NCBI GenBank assembly: GCA_021815835.1 | Contig: JAKAZN010000187.1 | Location: forward strand, 1-5,143 | Source: Pseudomonadota bacterium | Lineage (GTDB): Bacteria > Pseudomonadota > Alphaproteobacteria > Acetobacterales > Acetobacteraceae | Direction of reading: 5' to 3' | Length of the DNA: 5,143 nucleotides | Shown here: positions 1 through 5,143 of the stretch, piece by piece | How the letters are laid out: each line of letters begins with the position of its first letter | Position numbering within the stretch: position 1 is the stretch's first letter | Notes under the pieces: model-generated | Databases searched by the model: none | Told to the model about the DNA's origin: nothing | What the model saw: the letters and a program-made list of their open reading frames with translations, nothing else | Program-made: the position numbers and the translations under genes

Positions 1-1242
1 CGCCGCGTCCAGCCCATAGGCCAGCGCCGGCGCCGGACCCCAGATCGCCCACAGCACGAAGGACAAAGCGGCGATGCCGACCACGGCGGGGACGAACCAG
101 CTCGCCACCAGATCGGCCAGCCGCTGGATCGGCGCGCGCGAGCGCTGCGCCGCGCTGACCATCGCAACGATGCGCGCGAGCACCGTCTCCGCGCCCACCT
201 TCTCGGCGCGCATCACCAGCGCACCGGTGCCGTTCACCGTGCCGCCGATCAGTGCCTCGCCGGGGGATTTCGCGACCGGCAGGGATTCGCCGGTGACCAT
301 GGATTCATCGACGCCGCCGCCACCTTCCAGCAGGACGCCATCGACCGGGATCGCCTCGCCGGGACGGACGCGCAGCCGGTCGCCGGGATGGACGCGATCG
401 AGGCCGATCTCCTCGTCCGCGCCGTCCGCGCGGATGCGGCGCGTGGTCTTCGGCGCCAGCGCGAGCAGCGCGCGGATCGCCCCGCCGGTCTGGTCGCGCG
501 CGCGCAGTTCCAGCACCTGGCCGGCGATGACCAGGACCGTGATCATCGCGGCGGCCTCGAAATAGGTGGCGACGCTGCCGTCCGGGCCGCGGAACCCGGC
601 CGGAAACAGGAATGGGGCGAGCGTTGCCGCCAGGCTGTAGAGATAGGCCGCGCCGGTGCCGAGCGCGATCAGCGAGAACATGTTCAGGTTGCGGCTCAGC
701 ACCGAATGCCAGCCGCGGACGAACACGAATCCGCCCGCCCAGACCACGACGGGCGTCGCCAGCACGAGCTGGATCCAGCCCGAGAGCCGCATAGGCACGA
801 GATGCTCCAGATGCACGCCCGGCACCATCGCGGCCATCGCCAGCAGGACGATGGGCGCGGTCAGTGCGGCGCCGACCCGGAGCCGGCGGCGCATCGCGGC
901 CAGTTCGGCGTTCTCGCCGGTCTCGGCCGAGGGTTCGAGCGGCTCCAGCGCCATGCCGCAGATCGGGCAAGGGCCGGGATGGTCCTGGCGGATCTCGGGA
1001 TGCATCGGGCAGGTGAAGATGGTGCCCGAGGGGGCGGGGGGGGGCGGCTCGGGCTTCTCCGCGGCGAGGTAGCGCGCCGGATCGGCTGCGAATTTCTCCC
1101 GGCATTTCGCGCCGCAGAAATGGAACATGGTCCCGGCATGTTCGCAGCGATGCTTCGAGGTCGCGGGATCGACCATCATGCCGCAGACCGGGTCCTTCAC
1201 CCGTTCCGCCGCTGCCGCGCCGTGTTCGTTCGCATGGTCCAT
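1..1242 (-). CDS. copA: Copper-translocating P1B-type ATPase with YHS and heavy-metal-binding N-terminal domains (C-terminal part beyond window)
   Basis: This inner-membrane ATPase is predicted to export Cu(I) from the cytoplasm. The reading frame is open from the ATG at 1242 to the window edge, giving 414 residues. Residues 17-60 form a YHS domain (DPVCGM, then FCGAKC with C43 and C47, and RYL). Residues 76-101 form a heavy-metal-binding domain (CPMHPE with C78; CPICGM with C92 and C95), joined to the YHS domain by a PEPPPPAP linker. Likely membrane helices lie at about 123-142, 155-175, 187-207, 227-245 and 379-401. The actuator domain lies between the last two and carries the TGES phosphatase motif at 318-321. 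The Cys-Pro-Cys ion site, the DKTGT phosphorylation site and the nucleotide-binding domain would follow and are cut off, so the metal is inferred from context. There is no classical CxxC ferredoxin-like (HMA) domain at the N-terminus. A GGAGG ribosome site 7 nt upstream supports the start. The gene diverges from csoR and shares its operator region. Confidence 0.93.
   Translation of the reverse strand, partial: MDHANEHGAAAAERVKDPVCGMMVDPATSKHRCEHAGTMFHFCGAKCREKFAADPARYLAAEKPEPPPPAPSGTIFTCPMHPEIRQDHPGPCPICGMALEPLEPSAETGENAELAAMRRRLRVGAALTAPIVLLAMAAMVPGVHLEHLVPMRLSGWIQLVLATPVVVWAGGFVFVRGWHSVLSRNLNMFSLIALGTGAAYLYSLAATLAPFLFPAGFRGPDGSVATYFEAAAMITVLVIAGQVLELRARDQTGGAIRALLALAPKTTRRIRADGADEEIGLDRVHPGDRLRVRPGEAIPVDGVLLEGGGGVDESMVTGESLPVAKSPGEALIGGTVNGTGALVMRAEKVGAETVLARIVAMVSAAQRSRAPIQRLADLVASWFVPAVVGIAALSFVLWAIWGPAPALAYGLDAA
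1030..1047. repeat. Homopolymeric G/C tract in the ATPase linker
   Basis: On the given strand the tract is five G, C, nine G, C, two G. In the ATPase gene (minus strand) the nine-C run falls in the PEPPPPAP linker between the YHS domain and the heavy-metal-binding domain. The reading frame is intact here. Such runs are prone to slippage and to sequencing error. Confidence 0.7.
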
Positions 1243-1249
1243 GTCGTGG

Positions 1250-1254
1250 CCTCC
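1250..1254 (-). promoter_or_regulatory. Ribosome binding site of the copper ATPase gene
   Basis: On the minus strand GGAGG stands 7 nt before the ATG at 1242. A second in-frame ATG is not available nearby in the first domain, so this site decides the start, which lies about 14 residues before the YHS domain. Confidence 0.75.
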
Positions 1255-1263
1255 GTCGTCCGG

Positions 1264-1280
1264 CGCCGCTCACGGCGGCG
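1264..1280 (-). other. Possible hairpin in the ATPase mRNA leader
   Basis: CGCCGC and GCGGCG form a perfect 6-bp inverted repeat around a 5-nt loop, about 10 nt upstream of the ATPase ribosome site. It lies inside the predicted leader of roughly 60 nt. It could modulate translation or merely reflect GC-rich sequence. No U-tract follows it, so it is not an intrinsic terminator. Confidence 0.25.
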
Positions 1281-1287
1281 TTCGTAC

Positions 1288-1315
1288 TTGCCGAGTGCTC
1301 GCGCTTTCCTATATA
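1288..1315 (+). promoter_or_regulatory. Predicted sigma-70-type promoter of csoR and the multicopper oxidase gene
   Basis: A TTGCCG box (1288-1293) is separated by 16 nt from TATATA (1310-1315), in the only AT-rich patch of the divergent region. Transcription would begin near 1322, inside the predicted CsoR operator, leaving a leader of about 25 nt before csoR. A repressor bound at 1314-1328 would cover the end of the -10 box and the start site. This is a prediction from consensus matching. Confidence 0.5.
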
Positions 1316-1337
1316 CCCCTCCCGGGTACGGTCACAA
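1310..1337 (-). promoter_or_regulatory. Predicted promoter of the copper ATPase gene, sharing the TATATA box
   Basis: Reading the minus strand, TTGTGA (1337-1332) is followed after 16 nt by TATATA (1315-1310). The predicted CsoR operator lies almost wholly in the spacer between the two boxes, a good position for blocking RNA polymerase. Transcription would start near 1303, giving a leader of about 60 nt before the ATG at 1242. The TATATA box is self-complementary, so it could serve both directions. Consensus matching only. Confidence 0.45.
1314..1328. promoter_or_regulatory. Predicted CsoR operator
   Basis: TACCC (1314-1318) and GGGTA (1324-1328) form a perfect inverted repeat around the 5-nt centre CTCCC. 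Known CsoR-family operators are GC-tract inverted repeats flanked by TA/AT steps, of the general form TACCC...GGGTA. The site lies between csoR and the divergent ATPase gene and overlaps both predicted promoters. One copy is seen in the window, so csoR, the oxidase gene and the ATPase gene could all be controlled from it. Binding is inferred. Confidence 0.7.
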
Positions 1338-1342
1338 GGGGG
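1336..1342 (+). promoter_or_regulatory. Ribosome binding site of csoR
   Basis: AAGGGGG stands 4 nt before the csoR ATG at 1347. It supports that start, which also gives the usual short N-terminal arm before the first helix of this family. Confidence 0.6.
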
Positions 1343-1346
1343 CGCG

Positions 1347-1622
1347 ATGCACACCAAGGCGCGGGACGCGGCGGCAAGCCGGCTCAAGCGCATCGAGGGT
1401 CAGGTCGGCGGCCTGCTGCGCATGATCGAGCAGGACCGCTATTGCGTGGACATCCTGACCCAGATCGCCGCGGTGCGGGCCGCGCTGCACAAGGTGGAGG
1501 AGCTCGTTCTGCAGGACCATGTCGGGCACTGCGTCGCGGACGCCTTCGCCTCCGGCGACCTGGAGGATCAGCGTCGCAAGGTCGATGAACTGGTCACCGC
1601 GATCGGGCGCATGACAAGGTGA
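1347..1622 (+). CDS. csoR: CsoR-type Cu(I)-sensing transcriptional repressor (CsoR/RcnR, DUF156 family)
   Basis: This 91-residue all-helical repressor binds operator DNA as an oligomer in the cytoplasm and lets go when it binds Cu(I). The length is typical of the family. The conserved RLKRIEGQVGGL segment lies at 12-23, in the basic first helix. The Cu(I) ligands of CsoR are visible with the right spacing: C33, then H58 after 24 residues, then C62 after 3 residues. This matches C36-H61-C65 of Mycobacterium tuberculosis CsoR. The nickel/cobalt sensor RcnR has histidine at the last position, and the formaldehyde sensor FrmR lacks this full set, so a copper sensor is the best call. H2 lies close to, but one residue off, the N-terminal ligand position of RcnR. 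The oxidase gene follows after 22 nt, suggesting one transcript. The repressor probably controls its own operon and the divergent ATPase gene. Confidence 0.93.
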   Translation: MHTKARDAAASRLKRIEGQVGGLLRMIEQDRYCVDILTQIAAVRAALHKVEELVLQDHVGHCVADAFASGDLEDQRRKVDELVTAIGRMTR

Positions 1623-1633
1623 CACGCCAGCGT

Positions 1634-1638
1634 GGAGG
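1634..1638 (+). promoter_or_regulatory. Ribosome binding site of the multicopper oxidase gene
   Basis: GGAGG stands 6 nt before the ATG at 1645, within the 22-nt gap after csoR. There is no room for a separate terminator and promoter in that gap, which supports co-transcription with csoR. Confidence 0.7.
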
Positions 1639-1644
1639 CAGGGC

Positions 1645-3102
1645 ATGACGATCCCCCTCACTCGGCGCCAGGCCGCGCGGGGCGCCGCCGCATTGCTTGC
1701 CGGCGCGCTGGCACCGCCCGCCCGCGCGGCCGATCCGGTTGCGGCCCTGACGCTCGTGCGGCGCAGCCTGGAGGTGAACGGCAAGCCGGCGTCGGTGTTC
1801 GGCATCCACGCCGCCGACGGCAGGCCGGGGCTCGCGCTCGCGCCCGGGCAGCGCTTCGCGGTTGATCTGCGTAACCGCGCCGGCGGGAAGACGATTATCC
1901 ATTGGCACGGCCAGACCCCGCCGGTGCGCCAGGACGGGGTCACCGAAACCGGCCTCGAATCCCTGATTGGTCCGGGCGCGGACCGGGGCTACGACTACGC
2001 GCCGCGGCCGGGCACCTACTGGATGCATTCGCATCACGGGTTGGAATTGCAACAGCTCATGGCCGCGCCGTTGATCGTGCGCACGGCCGACGATCTGCGC
2101 CGCGACGAGCAGGAGATCGTCGTCATGCTGCAGGATTTCAGCTTCCGCGACCCGCGCGAGATCCTGGCCGGCCTTACCGGAGGCGGCGGGGGCGGCATGG
2201 CGGGCATGACGATGCCCGGCATGACGATGCCGATGGAAAACAACGCAGCGGCCAACAAGGCGGCGGCCCCGGGCGGGACGGACCTGAACGACATCGATTT
2301 CGACGCCTACCTCGCCAATGACCGCACCCTGCGCGACCCCGAAATCCTGCGCGTCGCTCCGGGCGGCGCGGTGCGCCTGCGCCTCATCAATGCCGCCGCG
2401 GCGACCGCGTTCTGGATCGACATCGGCGCGCTGGCGGCGCACGCGATCGCCGCCGACGGCGATCCGGCCCATCCGCTATCGGTCCGCCGCTTTCCGCTTT
2501 CCGAAGGCCAACGCATCGATGTGCGCCTGCGGCTGCCGCGCGGCGGCGGCGCCTTCCCGATCCTCGCGACGCGCGAGGGCGACCGCCGGCGCACCGGCAT
2601 CGTGCTGGCGACGCCAGGCGCGCGGATCGCGCGGCTCGGCGAGGCCGCGCCCGCGCCCGCCGGCGCGGCCGATCTGTCGCTGGAACGCCGTCTGCGGGCC
2701 GCCGCGCCGCTCCCGCCGCGCCGGCCCGACCGGGTGCTGCGCGTCGCCCTGACCGGGACGATGCGCGGCTTTCGCTGGGGCATCGACGGCCGGACCTGGG
2801 AAAATCGCCAGCCCCTGATGGTTGCGCACGGCGAACGGGTAGAGCTCGACATGGTCAACCGCACCATGATGGCGCACCCGATGCACCTGCACGGCCATCG
2901 CTTCCAGGTCGTCGCGCTCAACGCAACAATCCAGTCCGGCGCGATGCGCGATACCGTGCTGGTGCCGCCGATGGGCCGGGTGCGCGTCGCGTTCGACGCC
3001 GACAATCCCGGGCGGTGGTTGTTCCATTGCCATAACCTCTATCACATGGCGGCCGGGATGATGACGGAGGTTGCCTACGCGGGGTTCCGCGACGGAGTCT
3101 GA
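1645..3102 (+). CDS. Tat-exported periplasmic multicopper oxidase, CueO-like (probable cuprous oxidase)
   Basis: The 485-residue product is a three-cupredoxin-domain oxidase that reduces O2 to water. In this context the likely substrate is Cu(I). A twin-arginine signal starts LTRRQAAR (5-12), then a short hydrophobic stretch, and probably ends at ARA|AD near residue 28. It lacks the FLK part of the Tat consensus. All ligands are present, assigned by analogy with E. coli CueO: HWH (H86, H88), HSH (H128, H130), HPMHLHGH (H411 type 1, H414 type 2, H416 type 3), and HCHNLYHMAAGM (H461, C462, H463, H467, axial M472). Residues 177-199 form a Gly- and Met-rich insert with two GMTMP repeats, followed by an Asn/Ala-rich linker. 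CueO also has Met-rich substrate-binding sequence, but later in the chain, so the insert's role is inferred. The gene is 22 nt after csoR and probably shares its Cu-induced promoter. Names such as copA-type oxidase or cueO are possible; I give no symbol. Confidence 0.93.
   Translation: MTIPLTRRQAARGAAALLAGALAPPARAADPVAALTLVRRSLEVNGKPASVFGIHAADGRPGLALAPGQRFAVDLRNRAGGKTIIHWHGQTPPVRQDGVTETGLESLIGPGADRGYDYAPRPGTYWMHSHHGLELQQLMAAPLIVRTADDLRRDEQEIVVMLQDFSFRDPREILAGLTGGGGGGMAGMTMPGMTMPMENNAAANKAAAPGGTDLNDIDFDAYLANDRTLRDPEILRVAPGGAVRLRLINAAAATAFWIDIGALAAHAIAADGDPAHPLSVRRFPLSEGQRIDVRLRLPRGGGAFPILATREGDRRRTGIVLATPGARIARLGEAAPAPAGAADLSLERRLRAAAPLPPRRPDRVLRVALTGTMRGFRWGIDGRTWENRQPLMVAHGERVELDMVNRTMMAHPMHLHGHRFQVVALNATIQSGAMRDTVLVPPMGRVRVAFDADNPGRWLFHCHNLYHMAAGMMTEVAYAGFRDGV
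2203..2232 (+). repeat. Two 15-bp tandem repeats encoding GMTMP in the Met-rich insert
   Basis: Units 2203-2217 and 2218-2232 differ only at their last base (C/G) and encode GMTMP twice (residues 187-196). Each unit is itself an inverted repeat, GGCAT and ATGCC around GACG. A partial related unit, GGCATGGCG, precedes them. The in-frame 15-bp period means that gain or loss of units would change the number of Met residues without breaking the reading frame. Confidence 0.85.
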
Positions 3103-3117
3103 TTCCGCCGCGATCAG
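3099..3117. other. Small inverted repeat spanning both convergent stop codons
   Basis: CTGAT (3099-3103) and ATCAG (3113-3117) form a perfect 5-bp inverted repeat around 9 nt. One arm contains the TGA of the oxidase gene (3100-3102), the other the TGA of the convergent gene (3114-3116 read on the minus strand). The 11-nt gap between the genes (3103-3113) holds no GC-rich stem with a U-tract, so no intrinsic terminator is seen for either gene. Confidence 0.4.
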
Positions 3118-5143
3118 AACTGCCGCAGCAGCCGGTCGATGTAGCGCAATTCCTCCGGCGGCCGGCTGGGCTCACCCTCCCGGCGGCGCAATTCGTTTTC
3201 GATGCGTCGCGTCCGGCGCAGCCGCTGCTCCGCCGGCAGCCACACCCGCGCGGCGGGATCGACCTGCCCCTGGTTCCCCTCCCGCCCCAGCGGATCGCCG
3301 CCGAGGCCGGGCAGCCATTCCGGCAGCCCGGCACTCCCCAGCCCCGGCAACATGCCGGCCCCGTTCCCGAGCGCCCCGGCCTGCTGCGCCAGCGCCTGGC
3401 CCATCGCCTTGCCGGCCTGCGACAGCGCGGCGATCGCTGCCTGCTCGGCGCCCGCGGCGAGCCGGTCCCGGCCGCCGCCCAACGCGGCCTCGGCGGCCGC
3501 CATGGCACGCAGCGCCGTCCCCATCCCCGGCGCCTTCCCGCCCGGCTGGCCCGCCATCCCCGCCAGCGCGTCGCGCACCGCGCGCTGCTCCACCGCGTCG
3601 GCGCCGCGCGCGATCGCCTGCGCCGCCGCCCGGGCCTCCTGCCCCTGCGCCAGCGCGCCCATCTGGCCGAGACGCAGATGCGCGTGATCGAGCAGTGTCG
3701 CCTCCCGCCGGAGCAGCGCGTTCAGCGCCGCGAGCCGCTTCTCCGCCGCTTGCAGCGCGGCCATCGCCGCGCGCTGATGCGCGATCGCCCCGGCCGCGCC
3801 GTCCAGTTGATCGAGCATCCGGCTCAACGCCCCGAGCCGCGCTTGCGCCGCCGCCAGGCTGCCCTGGGCCGCGTCCTGGCGCGCGTGCTCGGCCATGCGT
3901 TGGAGCGCCTGGTCGATGGCCTGTCGCGTCGCCTCGGCCTGTGGTGGGGTCAGGCCGTGCTGGCGCAATTCCGCGCCGAGCCGGGCCAGCCTTGCGGCGA
4001 TGCGCCGTTCCAGGGTGGCGATGCGCGCGGCGAGGGCGGCGCGGTTCGTCGCGCTCGGGTCACGCAAGGCGCGATCCAGCGCGGCGCGCACGGCGCGGCG
4101 GGCGCGGGCGAGCGCGCGGACGGTGGGATCGCGCGCGCGATCCTCCAGACTGACAGCCACGCGCCACAGGCTGCGCTGCACGGCGGGGACCTGGTCCGCG
4201 GCGGGTGGCGCGCCGAGGCGACGGATATCGAGGCCAAGCTCCAGCCAGGCGCCGAACGCGCTGCCGAACCGCGTCCCCGGCGCGCGCAGCGCCGCGAGGC
4301 CGTCCGCCGCCGCGACCCGATCCTCGGGGCGCAGGCTGAGGCCGCGGCGGATGCGGATGATTGCGCGGGCGAGCGGATTGCGGAAGTTCCGCTCCGGCAG
4401 GCGCAAACGGATCGGCGGGGAGACGCCGGACAGCCCCGCCCCATTGCGCGCGACGAGCCGCGCCGTCACCCGCAGCCCGGCCCAGGGATCGGCGGTCAGA
4501 TCGCGGATCGCGAGCCCGCTCTGGACGACGCCATTGCCTGGGGCGCCGGTCCTGGAATGACCAGTCGCCGGGGGGGCGGCGCGTGGCGGCAGCGCGATCG
4601 GCAGCAGCCGCGGCGCCGCGCCGGGATGTTCGTAGAAACGCAATTCCGCCTGCAATCCCACCACCCCGTAGGCGTCATGGGTGCGCCAGGGCAGTCCGAT
4701 GGCGCGCGGATCGGCGCGCAACGGGCCGGGCGCGCCGGCCCACGCCACCACCGGCGGGCGCGCGGGCACCACCGTGATCCGCCACGCTCCGAGATCGGTG
4801 CCACCCCGGCCGATCGTGAGAAGCCCGCTCCGGCGCAGCACCATTCGCGCCTGCTGCCCATCCTGGCCGAGCGGGGTCGCCGCCAGAGCCCGCCCCGCGA
4901 AGCGCAGCCGGATCCGGCCCGCCCCGCCCGAGACCCCGACGCGCAGCCGCGCGCCTTCCGGCACGGTCAGCGCGCCCCCCGCCCCGCCCCCCGCCCCCCC
5001 CAGCGCGATCGGCGCCAGCCCGGTATAGGCGGGCGGGGTGATCCAGGCCGCGACCTGCGGCGCCGGCGCCGCAGGCAGTCCGAGGCCCGGCGCGAAGGCG
5101 GCGGCCAGCCGCGCCGGCGCGCGCGGCCCGGCGATCGCGACCG
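3114..5143 (-). CDS. TIGR02302/DUF4175 family membrane-anchored protein (N-terminal part beyond window)
   Basis: The visible part is the C-terminal 675 residues, and the frame is open to the window edge. TIGR02302 proteins are alphaproteobacterial, about 850 residues long, with two or three membrane helices near the N-terminus and a long extracytoplasmic C-terminal part. The helices would lie in the missing part. Counting from the first complete codon (5141), residues 33-41 read WITPPAYTG, a DUF4175 hallmark, followed by a Gly/Ala loop and beta-rich, Ig-like segments to about 247. LPERNFRNPLARAI (about 248-261) resembles the conserved core segment of the family. Residues about 275-590 are Ala/Arg/Gln-rich, probably helical and partly coiled coil. 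A Gly/Pro-rich stretch (about 590-625) and the LRRTRRIENELRRR...IDRLLRQF tail close the protein. The GTG at 4964 could be mistaken for a start, but homologous sequence continues upstream of it. The function is not known; a cell-envelope role is inferred. It converges on the copper operon and is probably not part of it. Confidence 0.88.
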   Translation of the reverse strand, partial: VAIAGPRAPARLAAAFAPGLGLPAAPAPQVAAWITPPAYTGLAPIALGGAGGGAGGALTVPEGARLRVGVSGGAGRIRLRFAGRALAATPLGQDGQQARMVLRRSGLLTIGRGGTDLGAWRITVVPARPPVVAWAGAPGPLRADPRAIGLPWRTHDAYGVVGLQAELRFYEHPGAAPRLLPIALPPRAAPPATGHSRTGAPGNGVVQSGLAIRDLTADPWAGLRVTARLVARNGAGLSGVSPPIRLRLPERNFRNPLARAIIRIRRGLSLRPEDRVAAADGLAALRAPGTRFGSAFGAWLELGLDIRRLGAPPAADQVPAVQRSLWRVAVSLEDRARDPTVRALARARRAVRAALDRALRDPSATNRAALAARIATLERRIAARLARLGAELRQHGLTPPQAEATRQAIDQALQRMAEHARQDAAQGSLAAAQARLGALSRMLDQLDGAAGAIAHQRAAMAALQAAEKRLAALNALLRREATLLDHAHLRLGQMGALAQGQEARAAAQAIARGADAVEQRAVRDALAGMAGQPGGKAPGMGTALRAMAAAEAALGGGRDRLAAGAEQAAIAALSQAGKAMGQALAQQAGALGNGAGMLPGLGSAGLPEWLPGLGGDPLGREGNQGQVDPAARVWLPAEQRLRRTRRIENELRRREGEPSRPPEELRYIDRLLRQF
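4975..5001 (-). other. G-quadruplex-forming motif inside the DUF4175 coding sequence
   Basis: On the coding (minus) strand four G-runs of 8, 6, 4 and 6 bases are separated by single C residues (C-runs at 4994-5001, 4987-4992, 4982-4985 and 4975-4980 as given). This fits a parallel quadruplex with 1-nt loops, a pattern known to be very stable. It encodes a Gly/Ala loop (about residues 48-56 of the visible part) in an otherwise ordered beta-rich region. Because it is on the coding strand, the mRNA could fold too. Confidence 0.6.

Noticed and set aside
305..1393. Long minus-strand open frame overlapping the ATPase and csoR starts
   Set aside because: It is Arg/Pro/Gly-rich low-complexity sequence without a recognisable domain, and it is out of frame with the clear YHS-HMBD-ATPase reading on the same strand.
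388..1425. Long plus-strand open frame antisense to the ATPase
   Set aside because: Its composition is typical of a GC-rich antisense shadow, it crosses the divergent promoter, and no motif supports it.
1347..1622. Nickel/cobalt (RcnR) or formaldehyde (FrmR) sensor instead of CsoR
   Set aside because: The C-H-C ligand spacing is that of CsoR, and both neighbours are copper-handling genes.
1594..2472. Minus-strand open frame of 292 codons opposite the oxidase
   Set aside because: It is antisense to a gene whose copper ligands are all in place, and it shows no domain.
1..3102. Recent horizontal transfer of the copper module
   Set aside because: Base composition and codon choice look the same as in the DUF4175 gene by eye, and no integrase, transposase, tRNA gene or direct repeats are visible.
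3099..3117. Bidirectional intrinsic terminator between the convergent genes
   Set aside because: The stem is only 5 bp with a 9-nt loop, and there is no U-tract on either strand.
3071..4153. Pro/Ala/Arg-rich plus-strand open frame of 360 codons
   Set aside because: It is antisense to the DUF4175 gene, begins inside the oxidase gene, and has no family motif. GC-rich stop-codon scarcity explains it.
3114..4964. GTG at 4964 as the start of the DUF4175 gene
   Set aside because: The same frame is open to the window edge and contains WITPPAYTG upstream, which belongs to the family. Starting at 4964 would remove that motif.
1..5143. CRISPR array, riboswitch, tRNA/rRNA or toxin-antitoxin genes
   Set aside because: There are no regularly spaced repeats and no recognisable RNA or small-gene signatures, and almost all the sequence is accounted for by four genes.

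Overview
The window is very GC-rich, with long runs of GC third positions in every gene. It contains the alphaproteobacterial TIGR02302/DUF4175 membrane protein, which points to an alphaproteobacterium. Rhodospirillales/Acetobacteraceae-like organisms would fit the base composition, but the sequence does not fix the genus. Four genes fill almost the whole window. The two outer ones run off the edges, and no RNA gene, insertion sequence, CRISPR array or phage gene is visible.

Layout, left to right. (1) Positions 1-1242, minus strand: the N-terminal 414 codons of a P1B-type copper-exporting ATPase whose metal-binding N-terminus is a YHS domain followed by a CPMHPE...CPICGM heavy-metal-binding domain. 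(2) Positions 1243-1346: a compact divergent control region with one perfect TACCC-N5-GGGTA inverted repeat (a likely CsoR operator) and two face-to-face promoters that appear to share one TATATA box. (3) Positions 1347-1622, plus: csoR, a Cu(I)-sensing repressor with the C-H-C ligand set. (4) Positions 1645-3102, plus: a Tat-exported multicopper oxidase with all copper ligands and a Met-rich insert, 22 nt behind csoR. (5) Positions 3114-5143, minus: the C-terminal 675 residues of a TIGR02302/DUF4175 protein, converging on the oxidase with an 11-nt gap.

Genes 1, 3 and 4 form a coherent copper-detoxification module. In the proposed scheme, CsoR senses cytoplasmic Cu(I) and releases the shared operator. 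The ATPase then pumps Cu(I) out of the cytoplasm, and the oxidase converts exported Cu(I) to less harmful Cu(II) in the periplasm. The DUF4175 gene looks like an unrelated chromosomal neighbour. I do not see a wholly undescribed system. The most interesting points are the shared-box divergent promoter, the YHS-HMBD exporter N-terminus, the tandemly repeated Met-rich segment of the oxidase, and a very strong G-quadruplex motif inside the DUF4175 coding sequence.
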